64,000 nucleotides of DNA from Tolypothrix bouteillei VB521301 (GCF_000760695.4 NZ_JHEG04000001.1:877834-941833), one strand, 5' to 3'; positions 8,074 to 17,298 are shown, counted from the stretch's first letter. Notes: generated from the sequence alone by a model not told the origin. Made by a program: numbers and translations.

Positions 8074-9261
8074 ATGACATCTGGCGAGAAAAGAAAAGTT
8101 CAATTTGTCATTAAAAGTTCTAAGTTTTGCAATCTTCGCTGTCGTTACTGCTATGAATACGCGGAGTTAGGCAATCGTGAAGCGATCGCACCAGAGCAGT
8201 TAGATCGGATGTATGCTCATATTGCCAGTTATTACAGTCGCCTCGATCGCCCGGTAGAGATCCAGTTTATTTGGCATGGTGGTGAACCTCTTTTACAACA
8301 TCCAGACTATTACTGGCGAACTTTTGACCGTCAGCAACAAATTTTTGGAGAACTGGCTGATTCCGTTACAAATACTGTTCAGACTAATTTGACTGTACTG
8401 AACAAACACCAGATTCATTTGTTGCGGGAAGGATTTGATGGTGTAGGAGTTTCTATAGATTTATTTGGGGGTCTGCGGGTTAATCAAACAAACGTAGATT
8501 CTTTAGACAGAGTTTTAGCAAATATGGATTGTTTGCGCTCTGAAAAAGTGCGTTTTGGATGTATCACGGTTTTAACTCAGTTGAATTTACCTTATTTGGA
8601 AGAAATTTATAAATTTTATAACAAAATAAAAATACCATTTCGAGTTTTACCACTCTTTAATGGAGCATTTGATGGACAACATCAAGGATATGAAATCAGC
8701 CCTAATGAGGTTTTAATCGCTTATTGTACCTTGTTCGATCTGTGGTTGGAAAGTAAAAAACCAGTCATTGTTAGACCAATTATTGATTATATTAAACAGG
8801 TAATTCAATACTATACTCCTAATACAAAACCAAATTTCTATAATAAAAGAGAATGGGAATCTATTTATTTGGTCAATATCAATGGTGACATCTATAGTTA
8901 TGCAGATGCTTATAACATTGACTTTTGTCATGGCAATGTGTTTGCAACGCCTATGGAAAATATCATTCTTAGCTCAGGACATCAAAAAGCTATAGCAGCA
9001 GCAGAAAAACGCATGGCGTCTGCATGTCATTCATGTAAATATTTTGGCAGTTGTAGTGGTTATCCCGTTGCAGAAGAAAGTGTAATTCACAATCAAATGG
9101 ATGAAGTAGGTCACGCCCACTGCACGAAAGAAAAAGGAATTTTGCAGTATATCGAGAAACGTTTAAAAGAAACTGGAATCATTAATCCAATAACACGCCA
9201 AGTCAATATCAATCAAGATTATATTTCTAAACATATCTTGGGTTTGGATATTTCCGTATGA
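8074..9261 (+). CDS. Radical SAM/SPASM peptide-modifying enzyme
   Basis: 395 residues from the ATG at 8074, preceded by GGAAGAA. The radical SAM cluster is C19-x3-C23-x2-C26 in KFCNLRCRYCYEY, followed by the SAM-binding WHGGEP motif near residue 69. The C-terminal SPASM/Twitch region carries CHSCKYFGSCSGYP plus an earlier Cys in DFCHGNVF and a later one near the end, enough for auxiliary Fe-S clusters. The usual first SPASM cysteine after 'GDIY' is Ser/Tyr here (GDIYSYAD). Such enzymes install cross-links, epimers or other changes on ribosomal peptides. The gene sits 260 bp behind the Nif11 precursor, so the precursor is the probable substrate. The reaction cannot be named from sequence. Confidence 0.85.
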   Translation: MTSGEKRKVQFVIKSSKFCNLRCRYCYEYAELGNREAIAPEQLDRMYAHIASYYSRLDRPVEIQFIWHGGEPLLQHPDYYWRTFDRQQQIFGELADSVTNTVQTNLTVLNKHQIHLLREGFDGVGVSIDLFGGLRVNQTNVDSLDRVLANMDCLRSEKVRFGCITVLTQLNLPYLEEIYKFYNKIKIPFRVLPLFNGAFDGQHQGYEISPNEVLIAYCTLFDLWLESKKPVIVRPIIDYIKQVIQYYTPNTKPNFYNKREWESIYLVNINGDIYSYADAYNIDFCHGNVFATPMENIILSSGHQKAIAAAEKRMASACHSCKYFGSCSGYPVAEESVIHNQMDEVGHAHCTKEKGILQYIEKRLKETGIINPITRQVNINQDYISKHILGLDISV

Positions 9262-9312
9262 TTTTGTGGCAATGGAAATCGACTAGCTTATTAATTGATT
9301 TGAGAGGAGACT

Positions 9313-10209
9313 ATGTTAGCCCAAAGTAAATTGATATGCGTACAAGAAGGAACCAAGGTTGTTTTGGATACTAATGTAGTTAGCCAAAGCCCCAGAATCT
9401 GGCTGAGTTCGGGGACGACACGGGAAATTCAACCCTTACCAGAACATATCAAATATCGCCCTGATTCGTTCGTACCCAAAGAACCATGGAAAGAACCGAA
9501 CCCAACAGAATATCACCGTCTTGGTATTAATGAACCGCTCTCCCACCTTAGTTCTTGGGATCTGGGATCGTATATTGGTGTTTGTCGCTTTCCAGATGAG
9601 ATTTTAGCACCATTGGAAGTCATACTTGAAGAGTTAAACACGAGAACTAAAACACTTCAATACTATCCACCTGCTAATACGCACCCAGAATATCAGAGTG
9701 CAATGACCAAAATCATCAATTATTTATCCTATTATTGTCTGTCGCATGAGCCACCAAAACTACTGGGTCTGCAAGTGACATTACCCGGATTGCGAACACT
9801 CACAATGGAGAACGCCGATTATTTTGTAGGAATGCACCTTGATAGTTGGGATCGAGCACCACTCAGACGCAGGCATAAATCCAGAAATCGGATCTGTATT
9901 AACTTGGGACGAGAAGAGCGCTTCTTTTTATTTATTAACCTCCCACTTATGCAGATGTTCGAGGCTCTAGGCTTTTCTGACGACGAAGTTTATAAGCATT
10001 ATCGAGGGACAACCGTAGGCGATGAGTTTATGAAAAAATACCCCGATTATCCGGTCGTTAAATTGAAAGTAGCACCGAGAGAAGCGTATATTGCTCCGAC
10101 AGATAACTTAATCCATGATGCTTCTTCTGTAGGTAAGCAATATCCTGACATTACGTTGTCTTTTATTGGGTATTTTGGCATTCCATTTGGTCAAAATCAA
10201 GAGCATTAA
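9313..10209 (+). CDS. Unrecognised RiPP-cluster protein, possibly a metal-dependent oxygenase
   Basis: 298 residues, RBS GAGGAG 6 bp before the ATG. I do not recognise the family. Features visible: a Pro-rich N-terminal part (PKEPWKEPNPTEYHRLG), the segment YFVGMHLDSWDRAP with an H175-x-D177 pair, a basic patch (LRRRHKSRNR), and NLIHDASS with H268 close to the end followed by YPDITLSFIGYFG. An HxD pair with a distal His about 90 residues later in a mostly beta-strand context is the spacing of Fe(II)/2-oxoglutarate oxygenases; the usual 2OG-binding Arg after the distal His is not obvious. The gene lies tightly between the radical SAM gene (51 bp) and a JmjC gene (41 bp), so it belongs to the same operon. 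Function is a hypothesis. Confidence 0.6.
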   Translation: MLAQSKLICVQEGTKVVLDTNVVSQSPRIWLSSGTTREIQPLPEHIKYRPDSFVPKEPWKEPNPTEYHRLGINEPLSHLSSWDLGSYIGVCRFPDEILAPLEVILEELNTRTKTLQYYPPANTHPEYQSAMTKIINYLSYYCLSHEPPKLLGLQVTLPGLRTLTMENADYFVGMHLDSWDRAPLRRRHKSRNRICINLGREERFFLFINLPLMQMFEALGFSDDEVYKHYRGTTVGDEFMKKYPDYPVVKLKVAPREAYIAPTDNLIHDASSVGKQYPDITLSFIGYFGIPFGQNQEH

Positions 10210-10250
10210 TTTACAAAACAACACAGCTTTCCTGTAGAGAATTGCAAGCA

Positions 10251-11447
10251 ATGTCTGAAATAGAATTCGATTTTCAAAAACTGATTCACCCCCTCGACAC
10301 GGATATCTTTTTGAAAAACTATTGGGAGCAGCGATCGCTCTTTCTTGTTCGAGGAAAAGCAGATTATTATGCCAATCTTTTTTCAACAGAGTACATAGAC
10401 GATCTCATTCGCTTTACCGACCTCAAATTTTCTGACTGTAGAGTGTTTAAGACTAAAGAAGGAGTATCCGTTGAACCCTATACAAAGATAGGACCAGATT
10501 ATGCAAATTCCTATTCAGCAAATCAACTTTACGATGCTTATCACCAAGGGAACACATTCTGTATTCAGAAAATTCAAGATCGCTGTAAGCCAGTTGCTAC
10601 TTTTTGTCGGAATTTAGAACAATTTCTCAATCATCCTGTAAATATTAACCTATACTTAACACCTAAAGGTGCTCAAGGATTTCCACCGCACTATGATACA
10701 CACGACGTTTTTGTACTTCAGATTGCGGGATCGAAACACTGGCAAATTTATGAATATTTATCGGATTTGCCCCTCGTTACCAGAGGTTATGCAGTCGATC
10801 CGAAAAACTTAGACACGCCAACCCATAATGTTTGTTTGCAGGCGGGTGACTTATTGTATATTCCCCGTGGTTGTGTTCATGAGGCAATGACCTCAGACAG
10901 CTCCTCATTACATCTGACAGTGGGAATTTGTGTCTTTGAGTGGGCAACTCTCATTCAGGAAGCGATTTTATCTATCGCCGAACAGAACGTTCATTTCCGC
11001 AAAGCACTACCAGTAGGCTTTATCCATCGGAGCGAAGCTATGGCATCGATGAAAAATCAATTAGCAGAACTTTTGCAAGTCCTTGCTGATAAGGTCAACC
11101 ACGAAGACGCTATAGAACGGTTAACCAAACGTTTCATTGGAGGGATGTCTCCACTCCCTGATGGACATTTTATCAGTTTGGATGCAGTTAATGAAATCGA
11201 TCCCAATACTACTGTTGCTAAGCGAAAGGGAATGATTTGTCATATCACCAGAAAAACGGATTCAGTAACCATTCAATTCCCAGGAGGAACCGTTGAGGGG
11301 CCGCAGTCCATTGAGCCAGCGCTTCGCTTTATCACCAACTCAGAACAATTTCTCGTCAAAGACCTTCCAGGTATCCTCAGCAGTCATAGCAAAGTAGTTC
11401 TGGTGCGACGTTTGGTTAAAGAAGGACTGTTAATGATTCAACGCTAA
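10251..11447 (+). CDS. JmjC/cupin-4 family Fe(II)/2OG-type hydroxylase
   Basis: 398 residues from the ATG at 10251. The fold matches the cupin-4/JmjC ribosomal-oxygenase group: an N-terminal IHPLDTDIFLKNYWEQRSLF segment, then the metal triad H147-x-D149 (PPHYDTHDVFVLQI) and distal H210 (YIPRGCVHEA), with the KHW strand between them. The C-terminal part (about residues 265-398) holds a helical dimerisation/winged-helix-like region ending VRRLVKEGLLMI. Relatives hydroxylate Arg, His or other side chains of proteins. Its place in the operon suggests it hydroxylates the Nif11 core peptide; that is inference. A near-duplicate follows. Confidence 0.8.
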   Translation: MSEIEFDFQKLIHPLDTDIFLKNYWEQRSLFLVRGKADYYANLFSTEYIDDLIRFTDLKFSDCRVFKTKEGVSVEPYTKIGPDYANSYSANQLYDAYHQGNTFCIQKIQDRCKPVATFCRNLEQFLNHPVNINLYLTPKGAQGFPPHYDTHDVFVLQIAGSKHWQIYEYLSDLPLVTRGYAVDPKNLDTPTHNVCLQAGDLLYIPRGCVHEAMTSDSSSLHLTVGICVFEWATLIQEAILSIAEQNVHFRKALPVGFIHRSEAMASMKNQLAELLQVLADKVNHEDAIERLTKRFIGGMSPLPDGHFISLDAVNEIDPNTTVAKRKGMICHITRKTDSVTIQFPGGTVEGPQSIEPALRFITNSEQFLVKDLPGILSSHSKVVLVRRLVKEGLLMIQR

Positions 11448-11480
11448 TCCCAAGCACCAAAAGTCTGAATGTAACAAACA

Positions 11481-12380
11481 ATGTCTAACCCAGATTTTGA
11501 TTTTGAGAAATTAATTCAACCTATCGATTCACAAACCTTTTTAACCAATTATTGGGAGCAAAAACCACTTGTTTTGATGAGAGAAGATGCAAATTACTAT
11601 GTTAGCCTTCTCTCAATGAAAGAGATTGACAATATCATATGTTTCGCTAATTTGAGATCGGGCGATATTGAGACTGATTCTTTAAATCGCTCTAGTGATT
11701 TTAAATATTCTGATTCCCATACAGTTCCTAGTATTAATCACCTTTACCAAGCTTATTCTCAAGGTCATACTTTACTTATACACGAGCTTCAGTACCACTG
11801 GAAAGCAATTGCTGCTTTCTGCTGTCGTCTGGAACAATTTCTCAATCATCCTGTAAATGCAAACCTGTATTTAACACCTAAGAATTCACAAGCCTATCCA
11901 GCGCACTTTGATTTAAACGACGTTTTCATTCTTCAATTAGAAGGTGCTAAACTCTGGCGCATTTACGATTCCTTTTTAGATTTACCCACTGCTGCTCACA
12001 TCCAAGCAATACCAAAAAAAATACTAGACGCATCGCCACGGGAAGTTTATCTCCAAGCTGGTGATTTATTGTATCTCCCTCGTGGTTTTGTTCATGAAGT
12101 GCTTGCTTTAGAAAGTTCCTCGTTGCACCTTACAATTGCTATAGATGTCTTTAAATGGAGTCACCTCATAACTGAAATGCTTGCATCTGCCACGGAGCAA
12201 AATGTCCGCTTTCGTAAAGCACTACCAGTCGGCTTCCTTCATCGGAGCGAAGCAATGGAGTTGATGAAAACTCAATTAGCAGAACTCTTGCAAGTTTTGG
12301 CTGCTAATGTCGATCGCGAAGATGCTGTGGAACAGCTGACCAAACGTTTCATTAAAGAAAAATTTCCATTGGCGATGTGA
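11481..12380 (+). CDS. JmjC/cupin-4 oxygenase paralogue, C-terminally truncated
   Basis: 299 residues, clearly a duplicate of the preceding gene (shared LEQFLNHPVN, NLYLTPK, RKALPVGF and HRSEAM blocks). The metal triad is intact: H142-x-D144 (PAHFDLNDVF) and H205 (LPRGFVHEV). It ends about 100 residues early: at IKEKFPLAM the reading shifts by one base relative to its sister (SPLPDGHF) and stops, and a dispersed repeat begins 9 bp later at 12389. So the gene has lost the C-terminal domain; the catalytic cupin could still fold. Either a functional short form or an early pseudogene. Confidence 0.75.
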   Translation: MSNPDFDFEKLIQPIDSQTFLTNYWEQKPLVLMREDANYYVSLLSMKEIDNIICFANLRSGDIETDSLNRSSDFKYSDSHTVPSINHLYQAYSQGHTLLIHELQYHWKAIAAFCCRLEQFLNHPVNANLYLTPKNSQAYPAHFDLNDVFILQLEGAKLWRIYDSFLDLPTAAHIQAIPKKILDASPREVYLQAGDLLYLPRGFVHEVLALESSSLHLTIAIDVFKWSHLITEMLASATEQNVRFRKALPVGFLHRSEAMELMKTQLAELLQVLAANVDREDAVEQLTKRFIKEKFPLAM

Positions 12381-12388
12381 ATTCTCTA

Positions 12389-12506
12389 GCAATCCTATTT
12401 GAGATCTCAACAAGAGAGATAAGAGAGACAAGGGAGACAAGGAGGACAAGGAGGACAAGGAGGACAAGGAAGAGGTGTTTGTAAATCATGTAGGACTGCT
12501 ATATCA
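12389..12506. mobile_element. Dispersed MITE-like repeat with tandem AAGGAGGAC units
   Basis: It begins TAGCAATCCTATTTGAGATC and ends near ATGTAGGACTGCTATAT, related to the terminal repeats of the element at 7162. The interior holds about seven tandem copies of a 9-10-mer of the type GACAAGGAG. It starts 9 bp after the shortened JmjC gene, which makes it the probable cause of that truncation. Confidence 0.7.
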
Positions 12507-13093
12507 GTTATTGAGGTCAATCTATCCAGAATTCTTGCCTTCACGGCTACTCACAGATTGGGATTTTTCGTGAGTTTGCTCAACCGCGTAATACTAGAGC
12601 AAATACTTCCCACTTCCTTACGGCTCGTCTACAGAAGGTGCTGATACTGCAATTATTCTTCAGTCATTTCCTCTTCATCTTCCTCCTTAATCTCTTCCCA
12701 ATCACCCCGTGCCAAGCCACGCTTGTGTTGCACCAGAATAAATTCGCCTTACCTATTCCTCAAATATTCCCCCGTCCCACTTAAAAATCTAGGTTATGAC
12801 CAACAATGTAACAAAAAACACTTGTAGAGAAGTCTCTTTACCATTAAGTTTTGAAAATGATTATATATTGGTAGGAAATTGGGACTTTTTTAGTTGAAAT
12901 CTTTATTTGACTTTCTAGAGTTCTTACTGTCCAGTGGACTGTTAGCCGCAAGAGTACTGCGCCCCAGCGCGAAGCTTGGGTGTAGGGAATTGCAGTTGAG
13001 CGAGTGCTTTTTCTAGAAGATATAATGGTTCGCGAATACTCTTCGTAAAATGAAAAGAATGAACAGTAAAAATCAACCCTACCAGTAGCTTTT
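12507..13093. other. Intergenic region with a possible gene remnant
   Basis: About 590 bp without a complete gene. On the minus strand, 12653-12750 reads about 33 codons, ending in an acidic tail (EEIKEEDEEEMTEE) and a stop after GEFILVQHKRGLARGDW, with a stop directly upstream; this looks like the C-terminal scrap of a lost gene. The plus strand just after the repeat (from 12506) might hold decayed codons of the shortened JmjC gene (ISVIEVN versus ISLDAVN in its sister). Neither is certain. Confidence 0.35.
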
Positions 13094-13717
13094 ATGACCC
13101 AAACACTACCACTACAAAAGCTATTTACCTTCAATGAATTTATTGAATGGTATCCAGAAAACTCACCCCGGCGCTACGAGCTACACAACGGAGTCATAAT
13201 TGAGATGCCCCCACCAACTGGCGACCATGAAGATGTTGTAGGTTTTTTGATTGAACAAATCGTAACTGAATTTAAGCAGTGTAAGCTACCCTATACCATC
13301 CCAAAATCCGCTTTAGTTAAAACGCCTCATGGTGAATCAGCCTACATACCCGATGTATTGGTACTTAATCGGGACAATTTAAAAAATGAACCATTGTGGA
13401 AAAAAGAATCGACTGTTATCTACCCTGAATCTGTACCGTTGATAGTTGAAGTAGTTTCAACAAACTGGCGTGATGATTATCATAATAAATTCGGGAATTA
13501 TGAAGAGATGGGAATACCCGAATATTGGATTGTAGATTACGCTGCATTGGGCGGGCGTAAGTTTATTGGCAATCCCAAACAACCTACAATTACTGTTTGC
13601 GAATTGATTGACGGTGAATATCAAATGGCCCCGTTTAGGGGCGATGATTTGATTGCGTCACCTACTTTTCCACAGTTGAATTTAACCGCACAACAGGTAT
13701 TTAGCTCTGTGATTTAA
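13094..13717 (+). CDS. Uma2 family (DUF820) putative restriction-type endonuclease
   Basis: 207 residues. The pattern RRYELHNGVIIEMPPPTGDHE, then YIPDVLVL, VPLIVEVVS and YEEMGIPEYWIVD, is the standard Uma2/DUF820 layout, a PD-(D/E)xK-like nuclease fold in which the D of PDVLV and the E of VEVVS are the probable metal ligands. The family is massively expanded in cyanobacteria and its function is unknown; it is often scattered near mobile DNA. It starts at ATG 13094 and appears intact. Confidence 0.9.
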   Translation: MTQTLPLQKLFTFNEFIEWYPENSPRRYELHNGVIIEMPPPTGDHEDVVGFLIEQIVTEFKQCKLPYTIPKSALVKTPHGESAYIPDVLVLNRDNLKNEPLWKKESTVIYPESVPLIVEVVSTNWRDDYHNKFGNYEEMGIPEYWIVDYAALGGRKFIGNPKQPTITVCELIDGEYQMAPFRGDDLIASPTFPQLNLTAQQVFSSVI

Positions 13718-14019
13718 TGAAAAATCCCCTATCGCTTTCTCCAGTGGTAGGGTATAGTTATGTTTTTGTAAAATTATACTTTGGCACTATTGTACTTTTA
13801 GACAAAACTAAAAGTTAACCTAATTTACGACGGTTGTTTTCTACAATCTGCACTACCGCGAGTCCTTCAGAGATGGGTATGGTAGCGTCAAACTTTGGTG
13901 GGACAACTATTTTTCCAATTTTATTAATATAACCCCACTTGCTACCTATTGGGGCTGTCGCCCCGGACGCGGGGCGTAGCGACTCTCCGTGTCTGGTGTG
14001 TTAACTGAACCGTATTGAG
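13718..14019. other. Intergenic region with a GC-rich palindrome
   Basis: About 300 bp between convergent genes. It holds GGGGCTGTCGCCCC followed by GGACGCGGGGCGTAGCGACTC (about 13953-13985), a short extragenic palindrome family. An inverted pair around AACTAAAAGTTAA near 13805 also occurs near 7105. Nothing coding is seen. Confidence 0.4.
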
Positions 14020-17000
14020 TTATAGTCCATTTCCAATTAAAATAAAAGATGCCCAATAATAGGGGTGTTTAAATTGACTGTTACTTCCTGTTAATAATTC
14101 TAATTGTGCGTTGCGTAAAGCTTCGGCTTTGCTCAATTTCCCAGCTTTTAATGTTGTATAAAATGCATTCATTAAGGCTTGCGTACCACCATCAGAAACA
14201 GACCACAATGAAGCAATAGAGGCTTTGGCACCTGTTAATTGAATTTGATATCCCAAACCTAGAATTTCCTGACCGTTACCTAATTGTTTGCCCAAACCAG
14301 TTTGACAGGCACTTAAAACGACTAAATCAACATTAGGTAAAGACCAATTTTCTATATCTTTAAGGGTGACACGTGTACCATCCCCAAACAAAATAAATGA
14401 ATCTTCAGGATTACCGCTCACTAGCATGCCATGCGTTGCTAAATGCACGATTTTGTAATCATTCATCTGTGGGATGGCAACTTGGGTGTTAAATTCTTTA
14501 TCTAAAAGAATCTTTGTGTTTTGAATTGTCTTAGCTAAATTTTCAACTTCAGCTTTGGCAAATTGCAACCCGCTCAATGTTTCTTTTCTTTCCCCTACAG
14601 CTACTTGATAATCACCCTTGGTAAAAGCAGCGGCTAAAGTGGTTAAAGATGCTGGAGGTTTATTGTTTAATTTAGTTAAACTTGCAGCCGTAATATTGTT
14701 GACAATAAAACGCTCAACCAACCAATTTTTTCCGTCGTATAATGCTGCTAAAGGTATATATCTCAGTTTGCTATCCGGAGCATAGATAATTGCTTTTGCA
14801 TCAGCTTGTTTGATGTCATTTTCAATAGGTTTAATGAGCCAATTATATAATTGTGTGGCAGAATTTTTGCTATCTTTATAAGGAGCTACTAGGGCTTGGC
14901 GAAATTCAGTAATAACCTGATTTAATTCAGATGCTTTGACTGGTACCGGACGGTGAATTGGGGGTGAATCCGCAGTTACTAAAACTAACTCTAATCTATC
15001 TTCTAAAACTAAGGGATATAATAAGACTGTTTTTTGATTTAACTGGCGTAAATTATCTCGCAGTGAGTTAAGTTGACGCAAACTGAGATTTTCCTGTCCG
15101 GAGTTAGTCGATAATTGTTGCACTAATGCTACTACAGACGGATTTTTGGTGAATTTATTAAATTCAGCCGTAATTGCCTGTTCGAGTTTGACTAATTCAG
15201 CGATGCGTTTTTCTTGAGCAGATGTCCGCGAAGTTTGGGGAATTTTTCTGAGATTGGTGAGTTCTTGTCCCAGTGCGATCGCTTTGTCTTGAATGACACT
15301 ATATTTTTGTGTAATATCTTGTTCTTGGGGCTTGAGTGGTAAATTTTGGGATACTGGAGTTTCTATATTTGTTCCTCTTTGTCCGCTATTAGCAACTGCT
15401 GTTTTCTTAGGTGTTATGCGCTCAATTCCGATAAAATCACTCACTTCTTGGATTTTGAGTAAATCCAGAACTTGTTGCGCTTCTGCGGAACGATTTTGTT
15501 TAAGCAATAAATCGGCGAGGCGGCGGTATCTTTCTGCTACCGTTTCTGTATAAGATTGTTGAATAGCAGTTGGCATAACGCGCAAGTTTTGCCGAATTTC
15601 CTCAGTTAAATTAACTGATTTTTTGTAAAATGCAATTGCTAGCTGTGGTTGATTTTGTCCGGATAAAGTATCTCCTAAAAATTTCATTGTTGTGGCTTCA
15701 CTGGCTCGATCGCTCACTTCGCGGTGTATAGCTAAAGCTTGCTGATACAATTCTTCCGCTTTGGCGTATTGATTTTGCTGTTGGTAAATTTGTCCTAGAT
15801 GGCTCATTGTCACACCTTCCCCGGTGCGATCGCCCACTTCTCGATAAATAGCTAAGGCTTGCTGGTTTAATTCAATTGCTTGCTGATATTTGCTTAAATT
15901 GCTATGAACACGCGCAATATTATTAAGAGTGGCAGCAACCCCTAGTTTGTAATTATTTTCCTTGTAGATATTTAAAGCTTGTTGATATATCTTTAAAGCT
16001 TGGTCGTATTTACCTAAGTTTGCATATATTTGTCCAATATTATTAAGATTGATTGCTCTCCCTTGGAATTGAAAAGAGTCTTTACCAAAAGCATCACCAA
16101 CAATAGCACGACTGACAAATTGTTGAGATGCTTGGGAGTTTTGACCGAGATAATCGTAAAGTAATTTAATATCTTGTTTGTTAACTTCTTCAGAATTAGT
16201 ACTACTCAGTCTGTTATAAATATTTGCAGATTGCTCTGCGAGTTCTAAAGACTTCTGAGACTGACCCAAGCTAAAATAAGCCCCCGCGAGATTATTCATA
16301 GTTGCTGCTTGCGTACCTAAATAATTTGAGCAGCATTCTTGCAAACTGTTTAAAGCTTGTTGGTAAGAATTTACAGCTTGAGCATAGTTTCCTAAGTTAA
16401 CATAAACTACACCAATATTATTTAGAGTTTGAATGCTGCCAATCTTATCATCACTGGTTTTTTGGAGAGCTAAACTTTGTTGATAAAAATCTAAAGCTTT
16501 GGCATACTGTCCCGTGCGAAAATAAACGCTACCCAGATCGCCAAGCATAATTGTTTCGCTTGTAGCATAGCTAGTATCTTTTGGGTTAGCGGCTTTTAGT
16601 TCTCGAAGAATCGCTAAACCATTTTGATACGCTTCTATAGCTTGAGGATACCGTCCCAAATTGACGTACACTTCACCTAGATAGGAAACAGGTATCCATT
16701 CATTTTGGCGATCGCGTGTTTTTCTGCGAATATCTAAAGAGGATTGAAAATATTCCAACGCTTGAGGATATTTACCTTGACGGAGATATACATATCCAAT
16801 GTTCGTAAGGGAGTTAGCTTCCCCGGCTTTCGCACCGTATTTTTGGAAAATAGTTAAAGCCTGTTGAGATTGCGTTAACGCTGTTTGTAATTCATTCAAA
16901 CCAACCAAATCCTTATAAATTAGACCTCCAGCGTTATTATTTAACATAACAGCTTCCGCGATCTGTTCTTCAGGTGTTGGAGTCGGTGCTTGTGCTAGAG

Positions 17001-17052
17001 ATGGGGAAGCTAAAGCTAGGATCAGTGTTAAGGAAATAATAGGAAGTTGCAT
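14020..17052 (-). CDS. Secreted TPR-CHAT protein (caspase-like protease domain)
   Basis: 1010 residues with a cleavable signal peptide (LTLILALASPSLAQA). Residues about 35-480 hold around ten tetratricopeptide repeats of the kinesin-light-chain type (A-L-x-x-Y-Q-Q-A-L-x-I pattern). A linker of coiled-coil character follows, and residues about 700-1010 are a CHAT domain with the caspase-like dyad: His in IVHLATHGML (near residue 870) and Cys in VVLSACQTGLG (near 915). The signal peptide puts it outside the cytoplasm. TPR-CHAT proteins are very common in filamentous cyanobacteria, often next to CHASE2 and DUF928 genes as here; most are uncharacterised. It is transcribed towards the Uma2 gene and away from the exporter. 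Confidence 0.85.
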   Translation of the reverse strand: MQLPIISLTLILALASPSLAQAPTPTPEEQIAEAVMLNNNAGGLIYKDLVGLNELQTALTQSQQALTIFQKYGAKAGEANSLTNIGYVYLRQGKYPQALEYFQSSLDIRRKTRDRQNEWIPVSYLGEVYVNLGRYPQAIEAYQNGLAILRELKAANPKDTSYATSETIMLGDLGSVYFRTGQYAKALDFYQQSLALQKTSDDKIGSIQTLNNIGVVYVNLGNYAQAVNSYQQALNSLQECCSNYLGTQAATMNNLAGAYFSLGQSQKSLELAEQSANIYNRLSSTNSEEVNKQDIKLLYDYLGQNSQASQQFVSRAIVGDAFGKDSFQFQGRAINLNNIGQIYANLGKYDQALKIYQQALNIYKENNYKLGVAATLNNIARVHSNLSKYQQAIELNQQALAIYREVGDRTGEGVTMSHLGQIYQQQNQYAKAEELYQQALAIHREVSDRASEATTMKFLGDTLSGQNQPQLAIAFYKKSVNLTEEIRQNLRVMPTAIQQSYTETVAERYRRLADLLLKQNRSAEAQQVLDLLKIQEVSDFIGIERITPKKTAVANSGQRGTNIETPVSQNLPLKPQEQDITQKYSVIQDKAIALGQELTNLRKIPQTSRTSAQEKRIAELVKLEQAITAEFNKFTKNPSVVALVQQLSTNSGQENLSLRQLNSLRDNLRQLNQKTVLLYPLVLEDRLELVLVTADSPPIHRPVPVKASELNQVITEFRQALVAPYKDSKNSATQLYNWLIKPIENDIKQADAKAIIYAPDSKLRYIPLAALYDGKNWLVERFIVNNITAASLTKLNNKPPASLTTLAAAFTKGDYQVAVGERKETLSGLQFAKAEVENLAKTIQNTKILLDKEFNTQVAIPQMNDYKIVHLATHGMLVSGNPEDSFILFGDGTRVTLKDIENWSLPNVDLVVLSACQTGLGKQLGNGQEILGLGYQIQLTGAKASIASLWSVSDGGTQALMNAFYTTLKAGKLSKAEALRNAQLELLTGSNSQFKHPYYWASFILIGNGL

Positions 17053-17127
17053 ATATGTATTAATAGTGACAAGATTTTTTCTATGATAGTCGTAGTTCTA
17101 AGGAACCGCCAGGTTTGTGTTACTGCT

Positions 17128-17298
17128 AGATCTCAATACCTTTGCCAATTTCTCAAAAGCCCTACAGACTGGAAGTCTGTGGCTACATAAACCAAGCCCA
17201 CCTGCGTGGGCTTTGGGTTTTAGCCCACGCAGGTGGGCTTTGTTTGTATAGCCTCACATTTCTAATGTGAGGGCGTTTTGGCAAAGGTATTGAGATCT
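17128..17298. mobile_element. MITE, intact copy with perfect 21-bp terminal inverted repeats
   Basis: A 171-bp element bounded by AGATCTCAATACCTTTGCC (left) and GGCAAAGGTATTGAGATCT (right); with the two bases next to these, the inverted ends are 21 bp and perfect. Inside are three hairpins: CAGACTGGAAGTCTG, a long GCCCACCTGCGTGGGC pair with its inverted copy, and CCTCACATT-TCT-AATGTGAGG. No coding capacity. It lies between the CHAT-TPR gene and the exporter gene downstream of it, so it may also serve as a terminator. A split copy is at 6631. Confidence 0.85.

Noticed and set aside
12420..12475. Possible CRISPR or coding repeat of GACAAGGAG units
   Set aside because: Units are directly adjacent and belong to a dispersed MITE-like family seen elsewhere.
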